A DNA stretch of 64,000 nucleotides from Amycolatopsis palatopharyngis (GTDB taxonomy: Bacteria; Actinomycetota; Actinomycetes; Mycobacteriales; Pseudonocardiaceae), in assembly GCF_003385185.1 (NCBI RefSeq), contig NZ_PQHZ01000015.1, positions 78,725-142,724 of the forward strand, in the 5' to 3' direction. The notes under the pieces are model-generated. The model worked only from the letters and a program-made list of their open reading frames with translations. It was not told the origin of the DNA and did no database searches. The position numbers were made by a program, and so were the translations under genes. Of the stretch, positions 1 to 6,208 are shown in pieces (within the stretch, counting starts at the first letter, position 1; each line of letters begins with the position of its first letter).

Positions 1-434
1 GCCAGCTCGCCGAGGCACGGGGGGCTTTCGATTCCTCGGTGCCATCCAGGGACGTCCAGGTGAAAACGCTGTGCCACGGTGCCCGCCCGGTCCCGCAACT
101 CGGCGGGCAGCGCCGCGTACAGCTTCAGCTGCGCGGCGGCGAGAACGGTGCCGAGTCCCAGTTCCGCCGCCGCCACCGGCAGCCCGGCCAGCGACAGCGA
201 CTGCGCCTCCTCCTCCGTCAGCCCGGTCAGCCGGGTGCGGTAACCGTCGACGAGCTGGTATCCGCCTGCCCTGCCCCGGTCGGCGTACACCGGCACGCCG
301 GACGCGGAGAGCGCCTCTATGTCGCGATACACGGTGCGGACGGACACCTCGAGCTCCGCCGCCAGTTCGGTCGCCGTCATCCGGCCCCGGTTCTGCAGCA
401 ACAGCAGCTCCGAGAGCAGCCTGCTCGCACGCAT
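1..434 (-). CDS. WYL/YafY-type transcriptional regulator, 5' part only (runs off the left edge)
   Basis: The first 144 codons of a leftward gene are visible; the rest lies beyond the window. The protein opens MRASRLLSELLLLQNRGRMT and continues into a helix-turn-helix (TATELAAELEVSVRTVYRDI) followed by EALSASGVPVYADRGRAGGY. This is the standard N-terminus of DeoR/YafY-like regulators that carry a WYL ligand-sensing domain further on. That domain would be outside the window, so its presence is inferred. The gene is divergent from the AlkZ-like gene with 89 bp between the starts. A pair of 8-bp direct repeats sits in that gap, a plausible site of autoregulation. The family call is firm; the ligand is unknown. 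Confidence 0.85.
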   Translation of the reverse strand, partial: MRASRLLSELLLLQNRGRMTATELAAELEVSVRTVYRDIEALSASGVPVYADRGRAGGYQLVDGYRTRLTGLTEEEAQSLSLAGLPVAAAELGLGTVLAAAQLKLYAALPAELRDRAGTVAQRFHLDVPGWHRGIESPPCLGEL

Positions 435-446
435 GAAGGCAGCGTA

Positions 447-474
447 ACTCCTAAAACTGACAGGAGCTGACAGG
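447..474. promoter_or_regulatory. Candidate operator for the WYL regulator
   Basis: The divergent gap contains two copies of CTGACAGG (457-464 and 467-474) on a 10-bp period, so both would face the same side of the helix. An overlapping short inverted repeat, CTCCT with AGGAG (448-452 and 62-66 of the next block, i.e. 462-466), lies just upstream. The position between two divergent starts suits a shared operator. The assignment to this regulator is inference. Confidence 0.4.
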
Positions 475-523
475 TATCCGGGGCAGACTGGGCCACGAAA
501 CCTGAACGAGTAGGAGTCGCGGA

Positions 524-1642
524 ATGCTCAGGGTGGACCGCAAGCAGGTACTGGCCTATCGGATCGCCACACAGGGCCTGCATCGCCAGGAAACGGATCC
601 GGCCGGACTGGCAGTGCTGGATCTCGGTATTCAGGACAATCAGCGGGATTCCGGTGCGCTCGCGATGGCCGCGAGGGTCCGTGGCGACCGCAGCGCGCAG
701 GCACTGGCCGACGATCCCCGGTTCGGCCTCGCCTGGTCGCACCGGGGCGCGCCACACTGGCATCGCGCGGGTGACCTCGCGGGACTCGCCGCCGCATTGG
801 TACCGCTGGACGACAGCGACGCGCAGGCGCGCATGGGCTGGCAACGGAGCCGAGTCGCCGCTGCCGGCATGCCACCGAAGGAGGCGCTGCTCACCACGGC
901 GAAGGCGATCCGCGAAGCCGTGGACCGGCCGATGACCAAAGGCGCGGCCAGCACGATCGTCACCGGCCTCGTGCCCGCCGGGCTGTCCGTGTGGTGCCGC
1001 CCCTGCGGTTGCACGCACGTGCTGGAGCAGCTCATGCGTCTCGCGGCGCCGATCGGCGGCGTTCGGCTGGTGGCCGGCGCCAGCCCCGCGACGCTCGCCC
1101 CGCTCGAGGACAGGCGGCCGGTCACCGGTGATCCAGATCTGAGCGCCGTCACCTCGATCGTCACCGCCTACCTCTGCCTGCACGGTCCCGCGACATCCGG
1201 TGAGGCGGCCGGTTTCATCGGAACCACCAGAAAGGCCATCGGCCCGGTCTGGCCGGACGAGCTCGCTGAGGTCGGGTTCGACGGCCGGAAGACGTTCCTG
1301 CCCGCCGCGCGGCTACCCCTGCTGGAGAACCCGCCCGAACCCGCCGTGGTCCGGCTCCTGCCACCGTCGGATCCCCTGCTGCAAGGACGCGACCGGCTGA
1401 CCCTCGTGCCGGACAAACTGCTGCACAAGGAGATCTGGAAAATCCTCGGCAATCCCGGCGTGATCCTCGCCGACGGTGAACTGGCGGGTACGTGGCGGGC
1501 GAAGACCTCGGGCAAGCGTTTGCGTATCACCGTGTCGCTGTTCTGGAACCTCCCCCGGCCGGTCCGCGAGCAGATCGAGGACGAGGCCGAACGCGTGGCG
1601 GCCGTCCGGGGATACACCGAGACCACGGTGGACTGGCCCTAG
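524..1642 (+). CDS. Winged-helix DNA-binding domain protein of the AlkZ-like (HTH_42) family
   Basis: A 372-residue protein with the length and sequence feel of the HTH_42/AlkZ-like family: a tandem winged-helix fold, some members of which are DNA glycosylases that excise alkylated or crosslinked bases. The N-terminal block LAVLDLGIQDNQRDSGALAM aligns with the place where characterised glycosylases carry a Q-x-Q or Q-x-D catalytic motif. Here the segment reads IQDNQ, so activity cannot be assumed. The C-terminal part (ADGELAGTWRAKTSGKRLRI) is typical of the family. The ATG is preceded by TAGGAG. It is divergent from the WYL regulator, and its end faces the sigma-factor gene with a perfect palindrome between them. 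Most homologues I recall are simply annotated winged-helix DNA-binding protein. Confidence 0.75.
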   Translation: MLRVDRKQVLAYRIATQGLHRQETDPAGLAVLDLGIQDNQRDSGALAMAARVRGDRSAQALADDPRFGLAWSHRGAPHWHRAGDLAGLAAALVPLDDSDAQARMGWQRSRVAAAGMPPKEALLTTAKAIREAVDRPMTKGAASTIVTGLVPAGLSVWCRPCGCTHVLEQLMRLAAPIGGVRLVAGASPATLAPLEDRRPVTGDPDLSAVTSIVTAYLCLHGPATSGEAAGFIGTTRKAIGPVWPDELAEVGFDGRKTFLPAARLPLLENPPEPAVVRLLPPSDPLLQGRDRLTLVPDKLLHKEIWKILGNPGVILADGELAGTWRAKTSGKRLRITVSLFWNLPRPVREQIEDEAERVAAVRGYTETTVDWP

Positions 1643-1668
1643 ACACCTCAGGAACCGCCCACCCGGGA

Positions 1669-1692
1669 TCGCACTTTCCCGGGAAAGTGCGA
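1669..1692. repeat. Palindromic repeat, copy 1 (24 bp perfect)
   Basis: TCGCACTTTCCC is followed directly by its exact reverse complement with no loop. It lies between the 3' ends of the AlkZ-like gene and the sigma-factor gene. The same core occurs three more times in the window, always outside genes. Confidence 0.85.
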
Positions 1693-1708
1693 CCAAGGAG
1701 TGGCGACG

Positions 1709-2566
1709 TCACGCCGCGGTGAGCAGGTCGGTGCCGCGGATGCGGGTGATGGTGATCGCGGCGACACGGGGACCGACCGTCGTCACCACGACGGCGGCGA
1801 GGGGATGGCCGCCGGGCGCGATGACGTCGACCGTCCGCCCGTTGAGCCGCAACGTCGTGCTGGCCTGGATGCGGTCCGCGAACAGCCGGGTTTCTTCCGC
1901 GACCGCGACCGCGCCGACCACCGTTGGCGCGACTCCCGGCGGCAGGAGTTCGGCGTCGACGGTACGCACACAGCCCGGTGCCATCAGCATGATCATCCGT
2001 TGCAGATCTCCGCCGCGCGCCGCGTCGAGAAACGCGGTCACGACCTCACGGTGCCGTGGCTCGTCGCCACCCGCCTCGAGCTGCTCCGCGGCGCGGTGCG
2101 TCCGCGCCCTGCCTCTGCTGGCCAGCTTCTTCGCGGTGGCCGGCGTGGTGTCGAGAATGGCCGCGACCTGGGCGAACGGGACGGCGAACAGGTCGTGCAA
2201 CACGTAGGAGACGCGCTGCCGCGGTGGCAGTTGTTCGAGCAACACCAGCAGTGCGCGCGACACGTCCTCGCGGCGGATGAAGTCTTCGTCGGCAGCGATC
2301 TGGGCGGCGGGGATCGCGTCAGCGAGCAGCGGTACCTCGCCGCGCCGGTGCCGGGCGCGCAACTGGTCGAGGCACACCCGCGTCGTGACCGTGGTGAACC
2401 AGCCGACCGGGTTGTCAATCCGCTCGCCTGCGGTCCGCGTGCGCAGCCACGCCGTCTGCACGGCGTCCTCGGCGTCGTGCACCGACCCGAGTATCCGGTG
2501 TGCAAGGGACAGCAGCCGGGGGCGCGCTGCCTCGAACTCCTCGATCGATTCCACGGGTGATGTCAC
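1709..2566 (-). CDS. sigJ: ECF sigma factor, SigJ/ECF41-like, with C-terminal SnoaL-like domain
   Basis: A 285-residue ECF sigma factor. Region 2 is at about 10-75 (LLSLAHRILGSVHDAEDAVQ; VGWFTTVTTRVCLDQLRARH) and region 4 at about 105-160 (LEQLPPRQRVSYVLHDLFAV). It is followed by roughly 110 residues that look like an NTF2/SnoaL domain (REVVTAFLDAARGGDLQRMI onwards). Such fused domains act as built-in regulators in ECF41 and ECF56 factors. I do not see the WLPEPL linker or DGGGK signatures of classical ECF41, so the exact group is uncertain. The start is GTG at 2566. The initiation region overlaps the -35 element of a predicted ECF promoter that drives the divergent DoxX gene, which is the usual arrangement for these factors and their target. 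Confidence 0.85.
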   Translation of the reverse strand: MTSPVESIEEFEAARPRLLSLAHRILGSVHDAEDAVQTAWLRTRTAGERIDNPVGWFTTVTTRVCLDQLRARHRRGEVPLLADAIPAAQIAADEDFIRREDVSRALLVLLEQLPPRQRVSYVLHDLFAVPFAQVAAILDTTPATAKKLASRGRARTHRAAEQLEAGGDEPRHREVVTAFLDAARGGDLQRMIMLMAPGCVRTVDAELLPPGVAPTVVGAVAVAEETRLFADRIQASTTLRLNGRTVDVIAPGGHPLAAVVVTTVGPRVAAITITRIRGTDLLTAA

Positions 2567-2587
2567 CTTTCACGTGTGCGGGACGTC
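2561..2587 (+). promoter_or_regulatory. Predicted ECF41-type promoter for the DoxX gene
   Basis: TGTCACC at 2561-2567, a 16-bp spacer, then CGTC at 2584-2587. ECF41-dependent promoters are known to carry TGTCAC at -35 and CGTC at -10. The element points to the DoxX gene, whose ATG lies about 50 bp downstream behind an AGGAGG. The -35 hexamer overlaps the GTG start of the sigma gene on the other strand. Confidence 0.65.
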
Positions 2588-2636
2588 AGGACGGTCGCGC
2601 AACCACCACGACGGGACGCACTCAGGAGGCAACGGC

Positions 2637-3029
2637 ATGAGCATACTCGCGGTATCCGGCACTGGCGGCGGTGTCGTCACGGCACTCGCAGTCGTGACGG
2701 TCTTGTGCATCGTCGCGAACCTGGTCATCTCGGTCGCCGACTTCCGCCGTGCCGAATTCGTGCTGGCGAACTCGGCCGAGGTCGGCCTGCCGCCGTCGAC
2801 GATTCCATATCTCGCCACGCTCAAGACGGCGGGCGCGGCAGGTCTGGCCATCGGCTTCGTGGGCCTTCCCTGGCTGGGACTCGCTGCCGGGATCGGCCTC
2901 GTCGTGTTCTTCATCGGCGCCGTAGGTGCGCACATCCGGGCGCGAGTGCTCTACAACATCGGCTTTCCGTCGCTGTACCTGCTGCTCGCGCTCGGTGCGA
3001 CGGCGTACTTCGCGCAGGTCGTCTGGTGA
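2637..3029 (+). CDS. DoxX-like small integral membrane protein
   Basis: A 130-residue protein made almost entirely of four hydrophobic segments (about 8-30, 52-72, 76-97 and 105-128). The loop VADFRRAEFVLANSAEVGLP and the conserved KTAGAAGLAIG are typical of the DoxX/DoxX_2 family of four-helix inner-membrane proteins, often stress- or redox-linked. The ATG at 2637 is preceded by AGGAGG at 2624-2629. The gene is divergent from the sigma factor and follows its predicted promoter, so it is the likely direct target. ECF41 factors are usually paired with a small redox or DoxX/carboxymuconolactone-type gene, which fits. Its substrate is unknown. Confidence 0.8.
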   Translation: MSILAVSGTGGGVVTALAVVTVLCIVANLVISVADFRRAEFVLANSAEVGLPPSTIPYLATLKTAGAAGLAIGFVGLPWLGLAAGIGLVVFFIGAVGAHIRARVLYNIGFPSLYLLLALGATAYFAQVVW

Positions 3030-3055
3030 GCGCCTGCCACCTCCAGCAATATTCG

Positions 3056-3086
3056 GAACTTTTTGAAGAGTTCGAAATGCTAGAAT
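3056..3086 (+). promoter_or_regulatory. Candidate operator/promoter of the MarR gene
   Basis: An AT-rich island in otherwise GC-rich sequence carries the inverted repeat GAACT-N8-AGTTC (3056-3060 and 3069-3073). A TAGAAT that could be a -10 box follows at 3081-3086. It lies 25 bp before the ATG of the MarR gene, so autorepression is plausible. I do not find a convincing -35. Confidence 0.35.
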
Positions 3087-3110
3087 TGACGCGAGGTGGA
3101 TGGGAGGCTC

Positions 3111-3569
3111 ATGACCGAGCACACGACAGAGGCTGCCGAGGAACTCGCCCTGATCCTGACCAGGAACGGGATGCAGCGGATGACCGCGCGGGTGCTCGGG
3201 ATCCTGCTCTTCACGCAGCAGGACACCATCACGGCAGGCGAGATCGCCGAGCAGTTGAAGGCCAGCCCCGGCTCGGTGTCGGGTGCGATCAAGATGCTGA
3301 CCCCCACCGGCCTCATCGAGAAGGTCCCCGTACCCGGCAGCAGGCGCGAACACTTCCGGTTCCCTGACGACGGCTGGCCGACACTCATGTCCGCGCAGAA
3401 CGACGTCGTCCGGCTCATGCAGGAGGCGGCGGAACGGGGGGCCGCCGCTGTGGGGCCGGAGACCACAGCCGGACGCCGGTTGATGGACATGCGGGATTTC
3501 TACGCTTACCTGATGAAGGAACTGCCCGCGGTGATCGACCGCTGGCGAGCCGAGCGAAAGCAGATGTGA
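3111..3569 (+). CDS. MarR/GbsR-family transcriptional regulator
   Basis: A 152-residue winged-helix regulator. The helix-turn-helix is at about 36-75 (TITAGEIAEQLKASPGSVSG, AIKMLTPTGLIEKV), followed by the wing segment GSRREHFRFPDDGWPTLM. An alpha-helical C-terminus (RRLMDMRDFYAYLMKELPAV) would form the dimer. I chose the ATG at 3111 because GGGAGG lies 3 bp past the upstream in-frame ATG, at 3102-3107, and spaces well. The stop overlaps the GTG of the DUF6653 gene, so the two are co-transcribed. A dyad upstream suggests autoregulation. No ligand can be read from the sequence. Confidence 0.85.
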   Translation: MTEHTTEAAEELALILTRNGMQRMTARVLGILLFTQQDTITAGEIAEQLKASPGSVSGAIKMLTPTGLIEKVPVPGSRREHFRFPDDGWPTLMSAQNDVVRLMQEAAERGAAAVGPETTAGRRLMDMRDFYAYLMKELPAVIDRWRAERKQM

Positions 3570-4036
3570 GTATGAACCGGAAAGCGAGCGCGCTCCGGCA
3601 CACGATCTTCGCCAGGCACTCCAGCCCGTGGAGCGCGTGGACCCGCTGGCTCAGCACCCCATTGACACTGGTGCCGGTGTGGACCCGGAAATGGAGCCAC
3701 GGCGCGGTTGTCGGTGCCTGGATGGCGCTCAACCCCGTGGTGTTCCCCAAGCCGCCGGACGACAGCGCGTGGGCCACCAGGGCGATTCTCGGCGAAGAAC
3801 GATGGATCGCCAAGCGGCCGAAAGACGCCGCACTGGCCGTCAACACCGCGGGCACGGTGATGATGGGGGCTGCCGTACTCGCCGCCCGCAAGCGAAAACT
3901 CGTTCCCGCGGTCGTCGCCACATGTGTCCAGATGGGACTGGTCATGGCCTACTGGGAGCAGATGGCCCGCTATTACGAGACCCACGACGTGGCAGGCTCA
4001 CGAGCCCAGCTCGACCCGGCAAGCGCCGCCGAGTAG
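3566..4036 (+). CDS. DUF6653 family protein, probable membrane protein
   Basis: A 156-residue protein with the block RHTIFARHSSPWSAWTRW followed by WMALNPVVFPKPPDDSAWAT and AILGEERW, which matches my memory of DUF6653. Hydrophobic stretches at about 42-60, 93-107 and 115-130 suggest membrane association. The GTG at 3566 overlaps the MarR stop by four bases (GTGA); the ATG at 3572 is an alternative. The 3' end overlaps the convergent chelatase gene by 64 bp, which is long. It is probably the regulated partner of the MarR protein. The biochemical role is unknown. Confidence 0.7.
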   Translation: MSMNRKASALRHTIFARHSSPWSAWTRWLSTPLTLVPVWTRKWSHGAVVGAWMALNPVVFPKPPDDSAWATRAILGEERWIAKRPKDAALAVNTAGTVMMGAAVLAARKRKLVPAVVATCVQMGLVMAYWEQMARYYETHDVAGSRAQLDPASAAE

Positions 4037-4719
4037 CGCCGCAGCACCAGGGCGGCGACTCCGGGGAGGACGTCAGGGCCACCGCCGGCGGAGTAGGCGC
4101 ACAACGGGCCGGCCACTACGTCGGCCCCCGCCGCGTCGACCCTGCGCTGGAACAGCCCGGGGGCCAGCAACCATGATGCGACCGCGACACGCCCGCCCGC
4201 CCTGCGCGCGGCACTGACCGCGCCGGCGATGTCCGGCTCCGCCGTGGCGGCGTATCCGATCCGGACCGGCGCCCGCAGCCGGTCCGCCAGTGCGTGCGCC
4301 ACGAATTCCACTTCGGACAGTGCGCGTGGGTCGCTCGATCCGGCCGCGGCCAGTACCACCGCGTCGTTCTCGCGATGCCCCGCCGCCCGCAGCCGCCGCA
4401 GTAGCACCTCGACCAACTCCGGTGCGGGACCGAATGCCTTCGCCAGCAGCACGTCCTGCCACCGGAGATCCCGCGCTGCCGCGATCTGGGCGGGAATATC
4501 GGTCCGGACGTGGTAGCCCGAGGCCAGGAAGGCAGGCACCACAACGACTGGTCCACAGTGGTCGCCGACGTCGCGTAGCACCGAGGTGACATCCGGCTCC
4601 CGTACGTCGGCGTAGGCGACCCGCACCGGCACACCCGACCGCCGCACCAGTTCGGCGAGCCGCTCGATCACCAACGGCCCTGCCGGATCCCGGGTTCCGT
4701 GAGCTGCCAGCACGATCAC
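3973..4719 (-). CDS. Sirohydrochlorin chelatase (CbiX/SirB type)
   Basis: A 248-residue protein with two CbiX-like halves. The first contains VLAAHGTRDPAG, a metal-binding histidine near the N-terminus, and PAFLASGYHVRTDIP. The second contains VLAAAGSSDPRALSEVEFVA. It inserts Fe2+ into sirohydrochlorin to make siroheme, the cofactor of NirB, and is cytoplasmic. It is the last gene of the nitrate-assimilation operon and overlaps the HemD-like gene by ATGA. A cobaltochelatase role is possible for the family, but the nirBD context favours iron. The 3' end runs 64 bp into the convergent DUF6653 gene. Confidence 0.88.
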   Translation of the reverse strand: MIVLAAHGTRDPAGPLVIERLAELVRRSGVPVRVAYADVREPDVTSVLRDVGDHCGPVVVVPAFLASGYHVRTDIPAQIAAARDLRWQDVLLAKAFGPAPELVEVLLRRLRAAGHRENDAVVLAAAGSSDPRALSEVEFVAHALADRLRAPVRIGYAATAEPDIAGAVSAARRAGGRVAVASWLLAPGLFQRRVDAAGADVVAGPLCAYSAGGGPDVLPGVAALVLRRYSAALAGSSWAREPATSWVS

Positions 4720-5849
4720 GGCCGCTGCGCCCCTTCCCGCCGCTGAACGGCAAGCCGATAGCCGCGCTTGACCACGGTCTGCACCAGCGTGGCCTCCCCC
4801 AGTGAGATCCGGAGCCTGCCGATCGCCGTCTCCACCGCGTGCTCCTCACCGCCACCTGGCAGTGCCGAGGTCAGCTCTCTGCGGGAGACCACCCTGCCCG
4901 GGCTCCTGGCCAGCGCTCGCAGGACCGACATCGGCGCCGGTGCCACCTCACACAGCTCGCCGTCCACCACGGCGGCCTGGCCGCGCAGCTCTATCTGCCG
5001 TCCGGCGGCGGACAACCGGGGCGAGCGGTCGACAAGGGTGTGCGCGAGAGCCCGTGCCAGCGCACCGATCCTGGCACGTTCGGGCTGGACCACCGGGATG
5101 CCCAGCGTCGTGAGCGGTGCCGCGGCGATCGGCCCCACACAGGCCGCCACCACCCTGCCGGACAACGCCTCCACCAGCGCTGCCTGCCTGCCGGTGCGTC
5201 GGGCCATCGCCAGCGTGCTCGCCGCTGCGGGCGCGCTCGTGAACGGCATGGCGTCGATCGTCCCGTCCAGCACCGCGTCGATGAGGCGGTCGAGCGGACC
5301 GGGATCGGCGGGCGCGACCCAGCGATAGACCGGGATCTCGATGACCTCGGCCCCTGCCGAACGCAGGGCGTCCACGAAGTAGGGCAATGGCTCGCCGTGC
5401 AACTGGACCACTATCCGCCGTCCGTCCACCCCGGACTCCAGCAGGTGCCGCAGCACCTCCGCATTGCTCTCCGAAACCGGGGAGTAGTTCTCGCAAAGCC
5501 CCGCGGCCCTCACTGCCCCCTTGGCCTTCGGCCCCCTGGTCAGCAGGTTGGTGTTCCGCAGCCGCGCCAGTAGTCGCTCACCGACGCCCCATCCCTCGGC
5601 TGCCTCGATCCAGCCGCGGAAACCGATCCCCGTCGTGGCCACCACGGCATCCACCGGTTCCGTCAGCAACTCGCGCGTCGCGGCATGCAGTTCAGTGTCA
5701 TCCGAAAGCGGGACGATCCGGATCGCGGGGCCGTACCGCACCACCGCGCCCTTTCGCACGAGCAACGCACCGAGTTCGTCGGCACGGCGGGCGGCTGTGA
5801 TGCCCACCGCGAACCCGGCCAGTGGCAGCAGGTCGGACGGCGCGGTCAC
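4716..5849 (-). CDS. Uroporphyrinogen-III synthase-like protein fused to a winged-helix domain (NnaR-type)
   Basis: A 377-residue fusion. Residues about 1-265 are HemD-like (GFAVGITAARRADELGALLV; VVATTGIGFRGWIEAAEGWG; MPFTSAPAAASTLAMARR). Residues about 285-370 are an OmpR/PhoB-type winged helix (PGRVVSRRELTSALPGGG; VETAIGRLRISLGE; VQTVVKRGYRL). Homologues in mycobacteria (Rv0260c and the M. smegmatis protein NnaR) are known as regulators needed for nitrate and nitrite use, working with GlnR. The place here, inside the nirBD operon and overlapping nirD and the chelatase by ATGA, supports the same job. Whether the HemD part still makes uroporphyrinogen III or only senses a tetrapyrrole cannot be told from sequence. 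Confidence 0.88.
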   Translation of the reverse strand: MTAPSDLLPLAGFAVGITAARRADELGALLVRKGAVVRYGPAIRIVPLSDDTELHAATRELLTEPVDAVVATTGIGFRGWIEAAEGWGVGERLLARLRNTNLLTRGPKAKGAVRAAGLCENYSPVSESNAEVLRHLLESGVDGRRIVVQLHGEPLPYFVDALRSAGAEVIEIPVYRWVAPADPGPLDRLIDAVLDGTIDAMPFTSAPAAASTLAMARRTGRQAALVEALSGRVVAACVGPIAAAPLTTLGIPVVQPERARIGALARALAHTLVDRSPRLSAAGRQIELRGQAAVVDGELCEVAPAPMSVLRALARSPGRVVSRRELTSALPGGGEEHAVETAIGRLRISLGEATLVQTVVKRGYRLAVQRREGAQRP

Positions 5850-6208
5850 GGCGAACCCACGTGCACGATCCCACCCCGCAGCCGGACAGGGTAGGTGGCG
5901 ACCGCGACCGAGTCGTCGTCGAGGCAGCTACCGGTACGCAGATCGAATCGCTGCTTGAGCATCGGGGAGGCCACGAACGGCACGCCTTCGCTGTCGCCGA
6001 GGATGCCGCGGGACAGTACGGCCGCCCGGGAAAACGGGTCTATGTTGGACAGCGCGAAGAGCTCATCATCCACAGTGCGGAACACCGCAACCTGCCGCCC
6101 ACCGGGCAACAGGGCCGCGACACCGCCGCCGCGCACGACCTCCTCGGCGGCGCATATCGCTGTCCAGGTCATCCCGTGCGGCTCGCTCACTCCGGTCACC
6201 GCGGTCAT
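5846..6208 (-). CDS. nirD: Assimilatory nitrite reductase small subunit NirD
   Basis: A 120-residue Rieske-fold protein: TWTAICAAEEVVRGGGVAAL, VAVFRTVDDELFALSNIDPF, GVPFVASPMLKQRFDLRTG. As in other NirD proteins, the Rieske Cys/His ligand pairs are missing, so it is a structural partner of NirB and not an electron carrier. I chose the ATG at 6208 because it overlaps the nirB stop by ATGA; upstream in-frame codons lie within nirB and are not needed. The stop overlaps the HemD-like start in the same way, showing tight translational coupling along the operon. Confidence 0.93.
   Translation of the reverse strand: MTAVTGVSEPHGMTWTAICAAEEVVRGGGVAALLPGGRQVAVFRTVDDELFALSNIDPFSRAAVLSRGILGDSEGVPFVASPMLKQRFDLRTGSCLDDDSVAVATYPVRLRGGIVHVGSP

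Noticed and set aside
4768..5328. Plus-strand frames opposite the HemD-wHTH gene and many similar frames opposite nasA, nirB, sugA and others
   Set aside because: High-GC codon bias produces long open frames on the opposite strand. Composition is Arg/Ala/Pro-rich without motifs, and the real genes on the other strand have full domain sets.
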